Part shown: positions 25,928 to 34,289 of the stretch, piece by piece
How the letters are laid out: each line of letters begins with the position of its first letter
Numbering within the stretch: position 1 is the stretch's first letter
NCBI GenBank assembly: GCA_027531255.1
Contig: JAPZRU010000032.1
Span: 1 to 58,844 of the forward strand
DNA: 58,844 bases
Source of the DNA: Steroidobacteraceae bacterium
GTDB taxonomy: Bacteria > Pseudomonadota > Gammaproteobacteria > Steroidobacterales > Steroidobacteraceae
Direction of reading: 5' to 3'
Translations under genes and position numbers: made by a program
Notes under the pieces: generated by a model
The model's input: only the letters and a program-made list of their open reading frames with translations
What the model was told of the DNA's origin: nothing
Database searches by the model: none

Positions 25928-27604
25928 TCAGTTCCCGCGCAGCAGCTCCTGCAGCGGCACGCGATCCCAGAACCGCGCCACCTCGTCGTCGTAGCCGGTC
26001 ATCTCGTACCGGATCAGCACGATCGGGATCGCGCCCGCCGCGAGGAAGCGGTCGTGGAAGTCGCGCAGCCGGAACGCGTCGCCGTCGCGGTGACGCAGCT
26101 CGCCGAGCAGCTTCTGCACCTGGAAGGCACCGATCGTGTAGCCGAGCCCGTAGCCGGGTGGGCGACGCAGGTAGATCTCGGCGTCCACGCGCGCGACGTC
26201 GGGGTCGAGGTAGGGCGTCCACTTCCGCCAGTACTCGGCCACCGCCTGCGTGGTGGTGCGGTTGTGCTGCAGGCGCACGTCGCCGATCGTGCGCGCGGCG
26301 CGGAAGATCGAGAAGTCCCAGATCAGCTCGCGCGCGCGCAGCCGGTTCGTCAGCTCGTAGAAGCCGGCGTGCAGTGGCGCTTCCTCCAGGTAGAGCGCCC
26401 AGCCCTCGATGCGGCCGCCGTCGCGCAGGTGGCGGCGCACGGGGTGTGTGTTCCCGCGCAGCAGCAGCAGGTCGAAGCGGTGGCCCGGGATCACGGCGTG
26501 CCAGTGATCCGGCGACGGGTCGCGGTACTGCACGCGCTCCCAGAAGTTCGGACCGCCCGGCCGCACGATCCACGGCACGTTGAAGCCCAGCTGCGGGTGC
26601 GGCGGCACGAAGTCGGGCACCGTCAGGAACTCGTGGTCACGCAGGAACGCGCGGATGTCGCGGTCCACCGCGGCGAGGCGCGCGTGGTACTCCTCGCGGG
26701 AGGCCGGGAGCTGGAGTTCGGGCAACTCGCGGTTGCGGTGCCGCTCGAGCGCCAGCGCCGCCCAAGTTCGCTCCAGCTCGCGCTGCGCCAGCAGTTCGAT
26801 CTCGCGGGACGAGTAAGGCATGTACTTCACGTGCTGCAGGTACCAGTCGAACAGCCGTTCGCCGAAGCCGGCCGGCGCGTTCATCAGCGCGCGTCGCTCC
26901 TGCAGCCAACGTTCGAGGTCCTCCGCCGCCGCACGCGCGCGCAGCACGTCCGGCACCAGTTCGCGCTGGTGCTTGCGCGCCCGCGTCAGCAGATCGTCGT
27001 ACCAGCCGATCACGCCGGCGGGCGGCACCTCGCGGTAGGGATGGCCGTGACCGACGCCATCGGAGTTGCGCAGGTTGAAGAGCGCGAGCTTCGCGAAGTC
27101 CGCCGGCACGATCGCCGGCTCGAGCGTGCGCTTCGCGGCCTCGACCTGCGACGGCACCTCGGCGAGGCGGCGACGGAAGTCTGCGACGCGCTCCTTCGGC
27201 AGCGGCAGCTCCGCGAAGGCGACCCGCAGCATCGGGTCGACGTAGAAGCCGGGATCGCGGGCCCAGGGCTTCTGCACGGTCAGCAGGAACTCGTGCTCGT
27301 CCATCGCGGCGCGCGCGGCGAGCCAGTCGGCCTGCCGCGCGCGGTCCCAGCCGGCCACGGACATCGCCGTCGTCCGCGACTGCAGTTCGCGCAGCCGCGC
27401 GACGCGCTCCGCGACCTTGCCGGCCGACCAGTCCACGGGAACGTCGGCGGGCGTCGCGTCGCGCAGCGCCACGAACTGCTCGAACAGCGCGACGAAGTCC
27501 TCGTAGGTCCCGGGTCCGTTCGGCGGGCCCGCGGCCGGCGCCGGCGCGGCGCCGAGGATCGCGACAGCGAGGGTGAGCAGGAGGACGGGCAGCGGGGTGC
27601 GCAA
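25928..27604 (-). CDS. DUF885 family secreted protein
   Basis: A 558-residue exported protein (signal peptide ending about APAPAAG) of the DUF885 family, helical zinc-metallopeptidase-like proteins. The region that in family members reads HExxPGHH is here HAVIPGHR (about residue 370), so the Glu of the metal/catalytic motif is Ala; the downstream EGWALYLEE motif is kept. It may be inactive or belong to a divergent branch. The best start is TTG 27604, which gives the signal peptide and has GGAG eight bases upstream. It converges on the TonB operon. Confidence 0.8.
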   Translation of the reverse strand: MRTPLPVLLLTLAVAILGAAPAPAAGPPNGPGTYEDFVALFEQFVALRDATPADVPVDWSAGKVAERVARLRELQSRTTAMSVAGWDRARQADWLAARAAMDEHEFLLTVQKPWARDPGFYVDPMLRVAFAELPLPKERVADFRRRLAEVPSQVEAAKRTLEPAIVPADFAKLALFNLRNSDGVGHGHPYREVPPAGVIGWYDDLLTRARKHQRELVPDVLRARAAAEDLERWLQERRALMNAPAGFGERLFDWYLQHVKYMPYSSREIELLAQRELERTWAALALERHRNRELPELQLPASREEYHARLAAVDRDIRAFLRDHEFLTVPDFVPPHPQLGFNVPWIVRPGGPNFWERVQYRDPSPDHWHAVIPGHRFDLLLLRGNTHPVRRHLRDGGRIEGWALYLEEAPLHAGFYELTNRLRARELIWDFSIFRAARTIGDVRLQHNRTTTQAVAEYWRKWTPYLDPDVARVDAEIYLRRPPGYGLGYTIGAFQVQKLLGELRHRDGDAFRLRDFHDRFLAAGAIPIVLIRYEMTGYDDEVARFWDRVPLQELLRGN

Positions 27605-27708
27605 GCGGGCGGCTCCGGTCAGACGGGTGACCCGGACGCTGCCGTCGGCATCGAGGTCGTGTCAACGGTGCGTCAGCTTCCCGTCGACACGTCGTAACGA
27701 TCGGCGCC

Positions 27709-28385
27709 TCAGCGCCAGATCGCGACTTCGCTCGCCTGCGCGCGCTTCGTGCCCCTGAACATGCCGGGGCTGTTGAACTCGAACACCACCGTGCCGCGCG
27801 CATCGAGCGCGATCACGCCGCCCGAGCCGCCCAGTTCCCCCACCGTCCCGATCGTCGCGCGGGCCGCGTCCGCGAGCGACTGCCGCGCGTACTCGACGCG
27901 GGCGGCGAGGTCCTTCGCGGCGCCCGCCCGGATGAAGTACTCGCCGTCGCCGGTCGCCGGTCGCCGGTCGCCGGTCGCCGAGACCGCGACCTGCGCGTTC
28001 GCGTAGGTGCCCGCACCGATCAGCGGCGCGTCGCGCCGTCCATGATCGAAGCATCGAGCTCGTTGCGGCCGTCCCAGGTGAACACCGCGCCGCGACCCGC
28101 GTTGAACAGCGGCTCGTCCTCGAGGATGCGGACCGCGGCCTCGACCGCGTCGAGACTGGAGCCGCCCCGCGCCAGCACCGCGTGGCCGGCGTCGAGGGCG
28201 GCCTGCAGGCCCGCGCGGTACTGCGCCTCGCGCTCGGGCGTCATCGACTCGCGCGGGATCACCCCGGCGCCGCCGTGGATCGCGATCACCGGCTCGACGG
28301 CCGGGCTCACGCGGGCCCGCTCCGCGGCCGCAGTGCCGCCGGCCACGGCGAGCCCCATCAGCACGAGGCCGGCGAGCGCACGCAC
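27709..28385 (-). pseudogene. Isoaspartyl peptidase/L-asparaginase, internally deleted and frameshifted
   Basis: Ntn-hydrolase family gene in two frames. The N-terminal frame (GTG 28385, signal peptide, then VIAIHGGAGVIPRE, AVRILEDEPLFNAGRGA, LDASIMDGATR) stops at about 28019. The C-terminal frame (PLIGAGTYANAQVAVSATG, GEYFIRAG, LGGSGGVIALDA) runs on to 27709. About 90-100 residues are missing, including the segment with the autocatalytic Thr (normally in a GTVGAV-type motif), so no active enzyme can form. The join is at a perfect palindrome with seven-base arms (28024-28038). A run of five 7-bp repeats lies in the C-terminal part. It follows prpC by seven bases. Confidence 0.8.
27946..27980 (-). 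repeat. Five perfect 7-bp tandem repeats
   Basis: GTCGCCG repeated five times (plus-strand reading). It replaces the short sequence between SATG and GEYFIR of the isoaspartyl peptidase frame, giving DRRPATGD-type residues. Because the unit is 7 bp, gain or loss of one copy shifts the reading frame. Confidence 0.9.
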
Positions 28386-28392
28386 GTCCGGC

Positions 28393-29565
28393 TCAGCCGC
28401 GGTCCTTCAGCGGCACGAACCGGCGCGGCTCGGGGCCGGTGTAGTTCGCGCTCGGGCGGATGATCTTGCCGTCGATGCGCTGCTCGATCACGTGCGCGGC
28501 CCAGCCGGTGGTGCGCGCGATCACGAACAGCGGCGTGAACATCGCGGTCGGCACGCCCATCATGTGGTAGCTGACCGCGCTGAACCAGTCGAGGTTCGGG
28601 AACATCTTCTTGGCGTCCCACATCACGGTCTCGAGCCGCGCGGCGATGTCGAACATCTTGGTGTTGCGCGCCTCGTCCGAGAGCGTCTTCGCGACGCGCT
28701 TGATCACCTCGTTGCGCGGGTCCGCGATCGTGTAGACCGGGTGGCCGAAGCCGATCACGACTTCCTTGCGCTCGACGCGCGCGCGGATGTCGGCCTCGGC
28801 CTCGTCCGGGTTCGCGTAGCGCTTCTGGATCTCGAACGCGACCTCGTTCGCGCCGCCGTGCTTCGGGCCGCGCAGCGCGCCGATCGCGCCGGTGATGCAC
28901 GAGTGCATGTCGGAGCCGGTGCCGGCGATCACGCGCGCGGTGAACGTGCTCGCGTTGAACTCGTGCTCGGCGTAGAGGATCAGCGAGGCGTGCATCGCGC
29001 GCACCCAGCTGTCCGGCGGGGTCTCGCCGTGCAGCAGGTGCAGGAAGTGGCCGCCGACGGTGTCGTCGTCGGTCATCGGGTCGATGTACTTGCCGGCGTG
29101 GCTGTAGTGATACCAGTAGCAGAGCATCGAGCCGAGCGAGGCGACCAGGCGGTCCGCGATGTCGCGCGCGCCCGCGACGTTGTGGTCGTCCTTCTCGGGC
29201 AGCGCGCAGCCGAGCGCCGAGACGCCGGTGCGCATCACGTCCATCGGGTGCGCCGAGGCCGGCAGCGCCTCGAGCGCGTCCTGCACGACGCCCGGCAGCT
29301 CGCGCAGCGCCCGCAGCTTGCGCTTGTAGGCGGCGAGCTCCGCCGCGTTCGGCAGGGTGCCGTGGATCAGCAGGTGCGCGATCTCCTCGAACTCCGCGTT
29401 CTCGGCGATCTCGAGGATGTCGTAGCCCCGGTAGTGGAGGTCGTTGCCGCTGCGGCCGACGGTGCACAGCGCGGTGTTGCCCGCCGCGACGCCCGACAGC
29501 GCGACGCTCTTCTTCGGCTTCGGCCCGGCGGGGCCCTGCATGATCACTGTGTCCGACATGGTCAT
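28393..29565 (-). CDS. prpC: 2-methylcitrate synthase PrpC
   Basis: Condenses propionyl-CoA with oxaloacetate to 2-methylcitrate. The 390-residue citrate-synthase-family protein has [16 protein letters not shown] and LHYRGYDI near the N-terminus, the catalytic His regions [19 protein letters not shown] and [13 protein letters not shown], and the prpC-like C-terminus [16 protein letters not shown] 29565 overlaps the prpB stop (ATGA) and has GAAGGG upstream, so prpB and prpC are translationally coupled. Together with acnD and prpF at 11.6-15.4 kb it completes the cycle. Confidence 0.96.
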   Translation of the reverse strand: MTMSDTVIMQGPAGPKPKKSVALSGVAAGNTALCTVGRSGNDLHYRGYDILEIAENAEFEEIAHLLIHGTLPNAAELAAYKRKLRALRELPGVVQDALEALPASAHPMDVMRTGVSALGCALPEKDDHNVAGARDIADRLVASLGSMLCYWYHYSHAGKYIDPMTDDDTVGGHFLHLLHGETPPDSWVRAMHASLILYAEHEFNASTFTARVIAGTGSDMHSCITGAIGALRGPKHGGANEVAFEIQKRYANPDEAEADIRARVERKEVVIGFGHPVYTIADPRNEVIKRVAKTLSDEARNTKMFDIAARLETVMWDAKKMFPNLDWFSAVSYHMMGVPTAMFTPLFVIARTTGWAAHVIEQRIDGKIIRPSANYTGPEPRRFVPLKDRG

Positions 29566-30449
29566 TCGCCCTTCTTGAACAGCGCGTCCAGTTTCTGCTC
29601 GTACTCGTGGTAGCCGAGCACCGCGTAGAGTTCCGCGCGCGTCTGCATGCGGTCGAGCACGGACTTCTGCGTGCCCTCGGCCCTGATCGCGCCGTAGACC
29701 GCGAGCGCGGCCTTCGACATCGCGCGGAACGCGGACAGCGGGTACAGCACGAGGCCGACGCCGGCGCCCTTCAGTTCCTCGACGGTGAACAGCGGCGTCT
29801 TGCCGAACTCGGTGATGTTCGCGAGCACCGGCACCTTCACCGCGCTCGTGAACTGGCGGTACTCGTCGAGTGTCGCGAGCGCTTCCGCGAAGATCATGTC
29901 CGCGCCGGCTTCGACGTAGGCGAGCGCGCGGTCCACCGCGGCCTGCTGGCCTTCCACCGCGTGCGCGTCGGTGCGCGCCATGATCACGAACTCGTCGTCC
30001 GTGCGGCCGTCCACGGCCGCCCTGATGCGGTCCACCATCTCGTCCTGCGAGACCAGCGCCTTGCCGGGCCGGTGCCCGCAGCGCTTGGCCATCACCTGGT
30101 CCTCGAGGTGCATGCCGGCGGCGCCCGACTTGATCAGGTCGCGCGTGGTGCGCTGGATGTTGAAAGCGGCGCCCCAGCCGGTGTCGGCGTCGACCAGCAG
30201 CGGGAGGTCGGTAGCGCTCGTGATGCGGCGGACGTCCTCGCAGACGTCGTTCAGCGAGGTGATGCCGAGGTCCGGCAGGCCGAACGAGGCGTTCGCGACG
30301 CCGGCGCCGGAGAGGTAGATCGCCTGGTGGCCGGCCTGCTCGGCGAGCAGCGCGGTGTAGGCGTTGATCGTGCCGACCACCTGCAGCGGACGGTTGCGCT
30401 CCAGCGCGGCCCACAGGCGCGCGCCGGCGGAGGAGGAAGTCTTCGCCAT
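29562..30449 (-). CDS. prpB: 2-methylisocitrate lyase PrpB
   Basis: Cleaves 2-methylisocitrate to pyruvate and succinate. The 295-residue protein has the isocitrate-lyase-superfamily active-site motif KRCGHRPGK, the Mg-binding region [24 protein letters not shown] and [11 protein letters not shown]. Length and motifs fit PrpB rather than PEP mutase. A TACAAT -10 candidate lies about 28 bases upstream of the ATG, so prpB-prpC is probably transcribed separately from acnD-prpF. Confidence 0.95.
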   Translation of the reverse strand: MAKTSSSAGARLWAALERNRPLQVVGTINAYTALLAEQAGHQAIYLSGAGVANASFGLPDLGITSLNDVCEDVRRITSATDLPLLVDADTGWGAAFNIQRTTRDLIKSGAAGMHLEDQVMAKRCGHRPGKALVSQDEMVDRIRAAVDGRTDDEFVIMARTDAHAVEGQQAAVDRALAYVEAGADMIFAEALATLDEYRQFTSAVKVPVLANITEFGKTPLFTVEELKGAGVGLVLYPLSAFRAMSKAALAVYGAIRAEGTQKSVLDRMQTRAELYAVLGYHEYEQKLDALFKKGE

Positions 30450-30476
30450 GGAAAGCCTTTGCTCGGGACGGCGCGC

Positions 30477-30482
30477 ATTGTA
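30477..30482 (-). promoter_or_regulatory. Candidate -10 of prpB-prpC
   Basis: Minus-strand TACAAT in the context CGCTACAATGCGCG, closely like the -10 surroundings before acnD and the atp operon (TATAATGCGCG). No clear -35. Confidence 0.4.
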
Positions 30483-30582
30483 GCGGAGCGCGCCGATTCC
30501 GGGCGGGACGCCTCGGTGCCGGTGCGCCTGCAGGCCGGGGCGGCGTGTCGAAAGGGAACGCGGCGCCGGCGGCGCCGCAGCG

Positions 30583-31296
30583 TCAGGGCGTGGCGGTGCC
30601 CGAGCGTTCGGCCGTCGCGGCGGCGGCCGCGGCTGGCTCGGCAGTGCCGGTCGCGTCCGGCGCGCCCGCCGCCGGCGTGCCGACCGTCGCGCCCCGGGTC
30701 GCCGCGGTGCGAAGTCCGGCGGGCGCGGGAATCGACTTCGCGGCGAGTTCCTCGGGCGTGAAGTCGTGGACCCGGCCGAGCACCTCGAGCTCGGCGACGA
30801 CGAGCCCGGTCTTCACGAAGCCGAGCTCCTGGGCGGCGCCGTAGGAGACGTCCGCGATCCGCGGCTGCACGAACGGCCCGCGGTCGTTCACGCGCAGCAC
30901 GACGCTGCGCCCGTTCTCGGGGTTCGAGACGCGCACCAGCGTGTCGAACGGCAGCTGCCGGTGGGCCATCGTCGGCGCGGCGGGGTCGAAGCGTTCGCCG
31001 TTGGCGGTCCGCCGACCCGCGAAACCCGGGCCGTACCAGGAGATCTTGCCGCGGTGGAACACGCCGTGGACGCCGGCGGCAAGGGCGGCGCGCGCACGCG
31101 CCGGCAGCCGTATCGGCAGCTCGATCGCCGCCTGCAGCGCGGGCGGCAACGCGACCAGCGCGCCGAGCTCGGCGAGCGTGGTCGGCACCTGGAGCGAGGT
31201 GTGGGCCTGCGTCTCCCCGCGCGCGAGGGCGGGGGCCGCGGCGAGCACGACCGCGGTCGTGGCCGCAAGAACGTGTGCGAGTCGGATGCCGGTCAC
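30583..31296 (-). CDS. rlpA: RlpA-like septal lytic transglycosylase
   Basis: Exported protein of 237 residues with a double-psi beta-barrel domain (about 80-165) typical of RlpA, which cleaves naked peptidoglycan glycan strands. Motifs: [35 protein letters not shown] (catalytic His region), and [11 protein letters not shown] (catalytic Asp). It has a signal peptide but no visible lipobox and no SPOR domain; the Ala-rich tail is low complexity. GTG start at 31296 with GGAGG nine bases upstream. Confidence 0.85.
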   Translation of the reverse strand: MTGIRLAHVLAATTAVVLAAAPALARGETQAHTSLQVPTTLAELGALVALPPALQAAIELPIRLPARARAALAAGVHGVFHRGKISWYGPGFAGRRTANGERFDPAAPTMAHRQLPFDTLVRVSNPENGRSVVLRVNDRGPFVQPRIADVSYGAAQELGFVKTGLVVAELEVLGRVHDFTPEELAAKSIPAPAGLRTAATRGATVGTPAAGAPDATGTAEPAAAAAATAERSGTATP

Positions 31297-31397
31297 GGGT
31301 GTGCCCTCCGCTCGCCCCCGGACCCCGGGGACGACTTAGCGGCCGAGCTTACGCCGGCCGGGCGGCTTTGCCGATGTCTCCCGGCGGCGACGGGCGG

Positions 31398-32387
31398 TCA
31401 GGGCACCCGGACCAGCGTCCGGCCGACCACCCGGTTTTCTACATAATCCGGGAACACGCCAGGCAGATCAGCGAGTTCCACGACCCGCGTGACGATGCGA
31501 TCGAGGTTGCGGGGTTTCAGGTCGGAGGCCAGGCGGTCCCAGACCTTCAGGCGCAGCGCCCGCGGCGTGAACACCGAGTTGATGCCCAGCAGGTTCACGC
31601 CGCGCAGGATGAACGGCATCACGGTGGTGTGCAGCTCGGGGCTCGCGGCGAGTCCGATCGAGGCGATATTGCCGTGCACGTCCATCGTGCGCGTCAGCCA
31701 GGTCAGCACGTCGCCGCCGAGGTTGTCGATCGCGCCCGCCCACTGCGCCGTCTCGAGGGGGCGCTTGCCGAGGTCGAGTTCCTGCCGCCGCAGGATGCGC
31801 GCGGCGCCGATCGCGCGCAGATAGTCGTCGGCCTCGGCCTTCCCGCTGAGCGCGACGACCTCGTAGCCGCGCGTGGCGAGCATGTCGATCGCGAGCGAGC
31901 CGACGCCGCCGGTCGCGCCGGTGACGACGACGGGGCCGTTCGCGGGCTTCTGCCCGTTCTCCTCCATCCGGTGGATCGCGAGCGCGGCCGTGAAACCGGC
32001 GGTGCCGAGCTTCATCGAGTCCTCGAGCGACAGGCCTTCCGGCAGGGGGATCGCCCACTCCGCCTTCACGCGCGCGTACTGCGCATAGCCGCCGTCGTGC
32101 GTCTCCGAGAGGCCGTTGCCGGTGACGACCACCGGGTCGCCGGGCTTGTACCGCGCGTCCGTGGAGCTCACGACCTCGCCCGCGAGGTCGATGCCGCCGA
32201 CGAGGGGGTAGCGCCGCAGGATCCTGCCGGCGCCGGTGGCGGCGAGCGCATCCTTGTAGTTCACGTCCGACCAGCGCACGCGCACCACGACCTCGCCGGG
32301 CGAGAGATCGTCGACGGAGATCTCGTCGAACCGGGCGAAGACCTTGCGGTCCTGCTCGTGGATGCGGAAGGCGGTGAAGGAGGTCAT
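31398..32387 (-). CDS. acuI: Acrylyl-CoA reductase AcuI/YhdH-type quinone oxidoreductase
   Basis: Zinc-free medium-chain dehydrogenase/reductase that reduces acryloyl-CoA to propionyl-CoA with NADPH. The 329-residue protein matches YhdH/AcuI: RWSDVNYKDALAATG, YPLVGGIDLAGEVVSS, GTAGFTAALAIHRMEE, the nucleotide-binding VVTGATGGVGSLAIDML, and INSVFTPRALRLKVWDRL. It is last in an ATGA-coupled set with an MBL hydrolase and an isocitrate-lyase-like protein, and the prp genes lie just downstream, so its propionyl-CoA could enter the methylcitrate cycle. Confidence 0.85.
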   Translation of the reverse strand: MTSFTAFRIHEQDRKVFARFDEISVDDLSPGEVVVRVRWSDVNYKDALAATGAGRILRRYPLVGGIDLAGEVVSSTDARYKPGDPVVVTGNGLSETHDGGYAQYARVKAEWAIPLPEGLSLEDSMKLGTAGFTAALAIHRMEENGQKPANGPVVVTGATGGVGSLAIDMLATRGYEVVALSGKAEADDYLRAIGAARILRRQELDLGKRPLETAQWAGAIDNLGGDVLTWLTRTMDVHGNIASIGLAASPELHTTVMPFILRGVNLLGINSVFTPRALRLKVWDRLASDLKPRNLDRIVTRVVELADLPGVFPDYVENRVVGRTLVRVP

Positions 32388-33337
32388 GCGCGGCGGTCCA
32401 GCCAGTGCACCAGGCCCTGCACGTTCAGGTCGACGTCGACGTCCAGCAACCGGTGGCGCTCGGCGGTGTCGCCCGTGTAGCCGTGCGCGTCGAGCGACAC
32501 CGACAGCCAGCGGAACATCTCCTCGCGCAGCACGCGGTCGCGGTCCGGCGTCTTCGCATGGCGCCGCGCCAGTTCGACGAACGCGCAGACGCCGGCGTGC
32601 AGCTCGCGGCCGAGGCGCTCCACCTGCGTGATGCGGCCGTAGTGCGTCAGGAACAGCGCCTTCGGCTCGAGCGCGAGGATCCGGTCGATCGAGGCGTGCA
32701 GCTGGTCCGGGTCGAAGTGCGTCGGCGTGGTCGTCGGCATCACCCACGCGCGGCCGTCGACGTCGAAGTCCCGGTACGACAGGCCGAAGGTGTCGCCGGT
32801 GAACACGGCGTCCGCGCCGTGATCGTGGATCACGTGGTGATGCAGCGCGTGCCCGGGCGTGTGCAGGAAGTCGAAGCGGCGCCCCGCGAGCGAGAGACTC
32901 GTGCCGTCCTCGGTCGCGACGATGCGCTCCGCCGGGATCGGCACGAGATCGCCGTAGAGCTTCGCGTACTGCTCCTCGCCGTACACCGCCTTGGTGCCCG
33001 CGATCAGCTTCGCGGGCTCGACCAGGTGCTGCGCGCCGCGCGGATGCACGACGACGCGCGCGTTCGGCAGCGCCTGCGCGAGCGCGCCCGCGCCGCCCGC
33101 GTGGTCGAGGTGGATGTGCGTCAGGAACACGTAGTCCACGTCGCCGCGCGCGAGGCCCTTCGCGGCCAGCACCGCGAGCAGGTTCGGCACCGAGTGCGTG
33201 GTGCCGGTGTCGACGAACGCGGCGCGGCCCTTCTCGACGATCAGGTGGCTCGCGTCGAGGTGCGGGCGGAAGTAGTCGGTGTCGATCGCGGTGATGCCGT
33301 GGTCGTATTCGATCGTGCGCGGCGCGGCGGCGCTCAT
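32384..33337 (-). CDS. MBL-fold hydrolase coupled to acuI
   Basis: Cytosolic metallo-beta-lactamase-fold protein of 317 residues. Metal motif LTHIHLDHAGG, then LHTPGHALHHHVI, FTGDTFGLSYRD and FLTHYGRI supply the other ligands. The C-terminal 70 residues are helical and unlike the LACTB2 tail of the MBL protein at 7.5-8.6 kb. It overlaps its neighbours by four bases on both sides (ATGA), so it should be made in step with the lyase-like protein and AcuI. The substrate is unknown; a CoA thioester or lactone is an inference from context. Confidence 0.85.
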   Translation of the reverse strand: MSAAAPRTIEYDHGITAIDTDYFRPHLDASHLIVEKGRAAFVDTGTTHSVPNLLAVLAAKGLARGDVDYVFLTHIHLDHAGGAGALAQALPNARVVVHPRGAQHLVEPAKLIAGTKAVYGEEQYAKLYGDLVPIPAERIVATEDGTSLSLAGRRFDFLHTPGHALHHHVIHDHGADAVFTGDTFGLSYRDFDVDGRAWVMPTTTPTHFDPDQLHASIDRILALEPKALFLTHYGRITQVERLGRELHAGVCAFVELARRHAKTPDRDRVLREEMFRWLSVSLDAHGYTGDTAERHRLLDVDVDLNVQGLVHWLDRRA

Positions 33338-34269
33338 CGGCGGGCCCCCGTGGCGGCGCCCGCAGCGTCGACCGTCGCGGCACCGGCACCCGGCGTGCCC
33401 CTGTCGAGCACGTCCTTCCACTTCTCCTCGAAGGCCCAGACGTCCTCGAAGCCGATCATCCGGCAGAATTCGTCGAAGGAGAACAGCGGAGTGTCCACCC
33501 CGCGCGAGGTGCCGTGCGCACGCAGGTGCGCGTACGCGCGCTCGACCGCCGCGCTGGCCGCGAGCGCGGCCGTGGCCGGGAAGATCGCGCAGGCGTAGCC
33601 GAGCGCCGCGAGCTCGGCGGCACTGCGGATCGGGGTCTTGCCGCCGTCGCTCATGTTCGCCATCAGCGGCGCGTCGATCTCGGCGCACGCGCGACGCATC
33701 TCGTCCTCCGACTGCAGCGACTCGACGAACACGACGTCGGCCCCCGCGGCGGCGTACGCCTGCCCGCGGCGGATCGCCTCGTCGAGGCCCCAGCCGGTGC
33801 GCGCGTCGGTGCGCGCGATCACGAGGAAATCGCGGCTCGACCGCGCGTCGCAGGCGACCTTGACCTTCGCGACCATGTCCTCGAGCGGGATCACGCGCCG
33901 GTACGGCGTGTGGCCGCACTTCTTCGGGAACTCCTGGTCCTCGATCTGGATCGCGGACACGCCCGCGGCCTCGTAGCCGCGCACGGTGTGGTGCACGTTG
34001 AGCAGCCCGCCGAAGCCCGTGTCCGCGTCGGCGATCACGGGCACGCGCGACTTCCTCACCACCAGCGACACGCGGTCCAGCATGTCGGTGAAGGTGGCGA
34101 GGCCGGCGTCGGGGATGCCGAGGTACGAGGCGGTCAGCCAGTAGCCCGACGCGTACACCGCGTCGAAGCCGGCGCGCGCGGCGAGCAGCGTCGAGATCGC
34201 GTCGTAGACGCCGGGCGCGACGAAGAACTCGCGGGTCTGGAGGCGGGTGCGGAGACGGGGGTCGGCCAT
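33334..34269 (-). CDS. Isocitrate lyase/PEP mutase superfamily protein
   Basis: A 311-residue second member of the family to which PrpB belongs. It has PVIADADTGFGGLLNV, IQIEDQEFPKKCGH (the active-site Cys motif KKCGH of C-C lyases), IARTDARTGWGLDEAI and MANMSDGGKTP. The retained KKCGH argues for a lyase acting on a methyl- or dimethylmalate-like acid rather than a phosphonomutase. It is first of three ATGA-coupled genes (lyase-like, MBL hydrolase, AcuI). The C-terminal 25 residues are an Ala/Gly-rich tail. Confidence 0.85.
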   Translation of the reverse strand: MADPRLRTRLQTREFFVAPGVYDAISTLLAARAGFDAVYASGYWLTASYLGIPDAGLATFTDMLDRVSLVVRKSRVPVIADADTGFGGLLNVHHTVRGYEAAGVSAIQIEDQEFPKKCGHTPYRRVIPLEDMVAKVKVACDARSSRDFLVIARTDARTGWGLDEAIRRGQAYAAAGADVVFVESLQSEDEMRRACAEIDAPLMANMSDGGKTPIRSAAELAALGYACAIFPATAALAASAAVERAYAHLRAHGTSRGVDTPLFSFDEFCRMIGFEDVWAFEEKWKDVLDRGTPGAGAATVDAAGAATGARR

Positions 34270-34289
34270 CGAGCGAGCCGCCCCCGGGT

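Noticed and set aside
15737-25994. Transposon or integrative element carrying the hydantoinase cluster
   Set aside because: No transposase, integrase, terminal inverted repeats or target duplications were found at the edges.
26054-27697. Long plus-strand frame opposite the DUF885 gene
   Set aside because: It has no domain signature and is rich in Arg, Val and His from antisense codons; the DUF885 frame has a signal peptide and family motifs.
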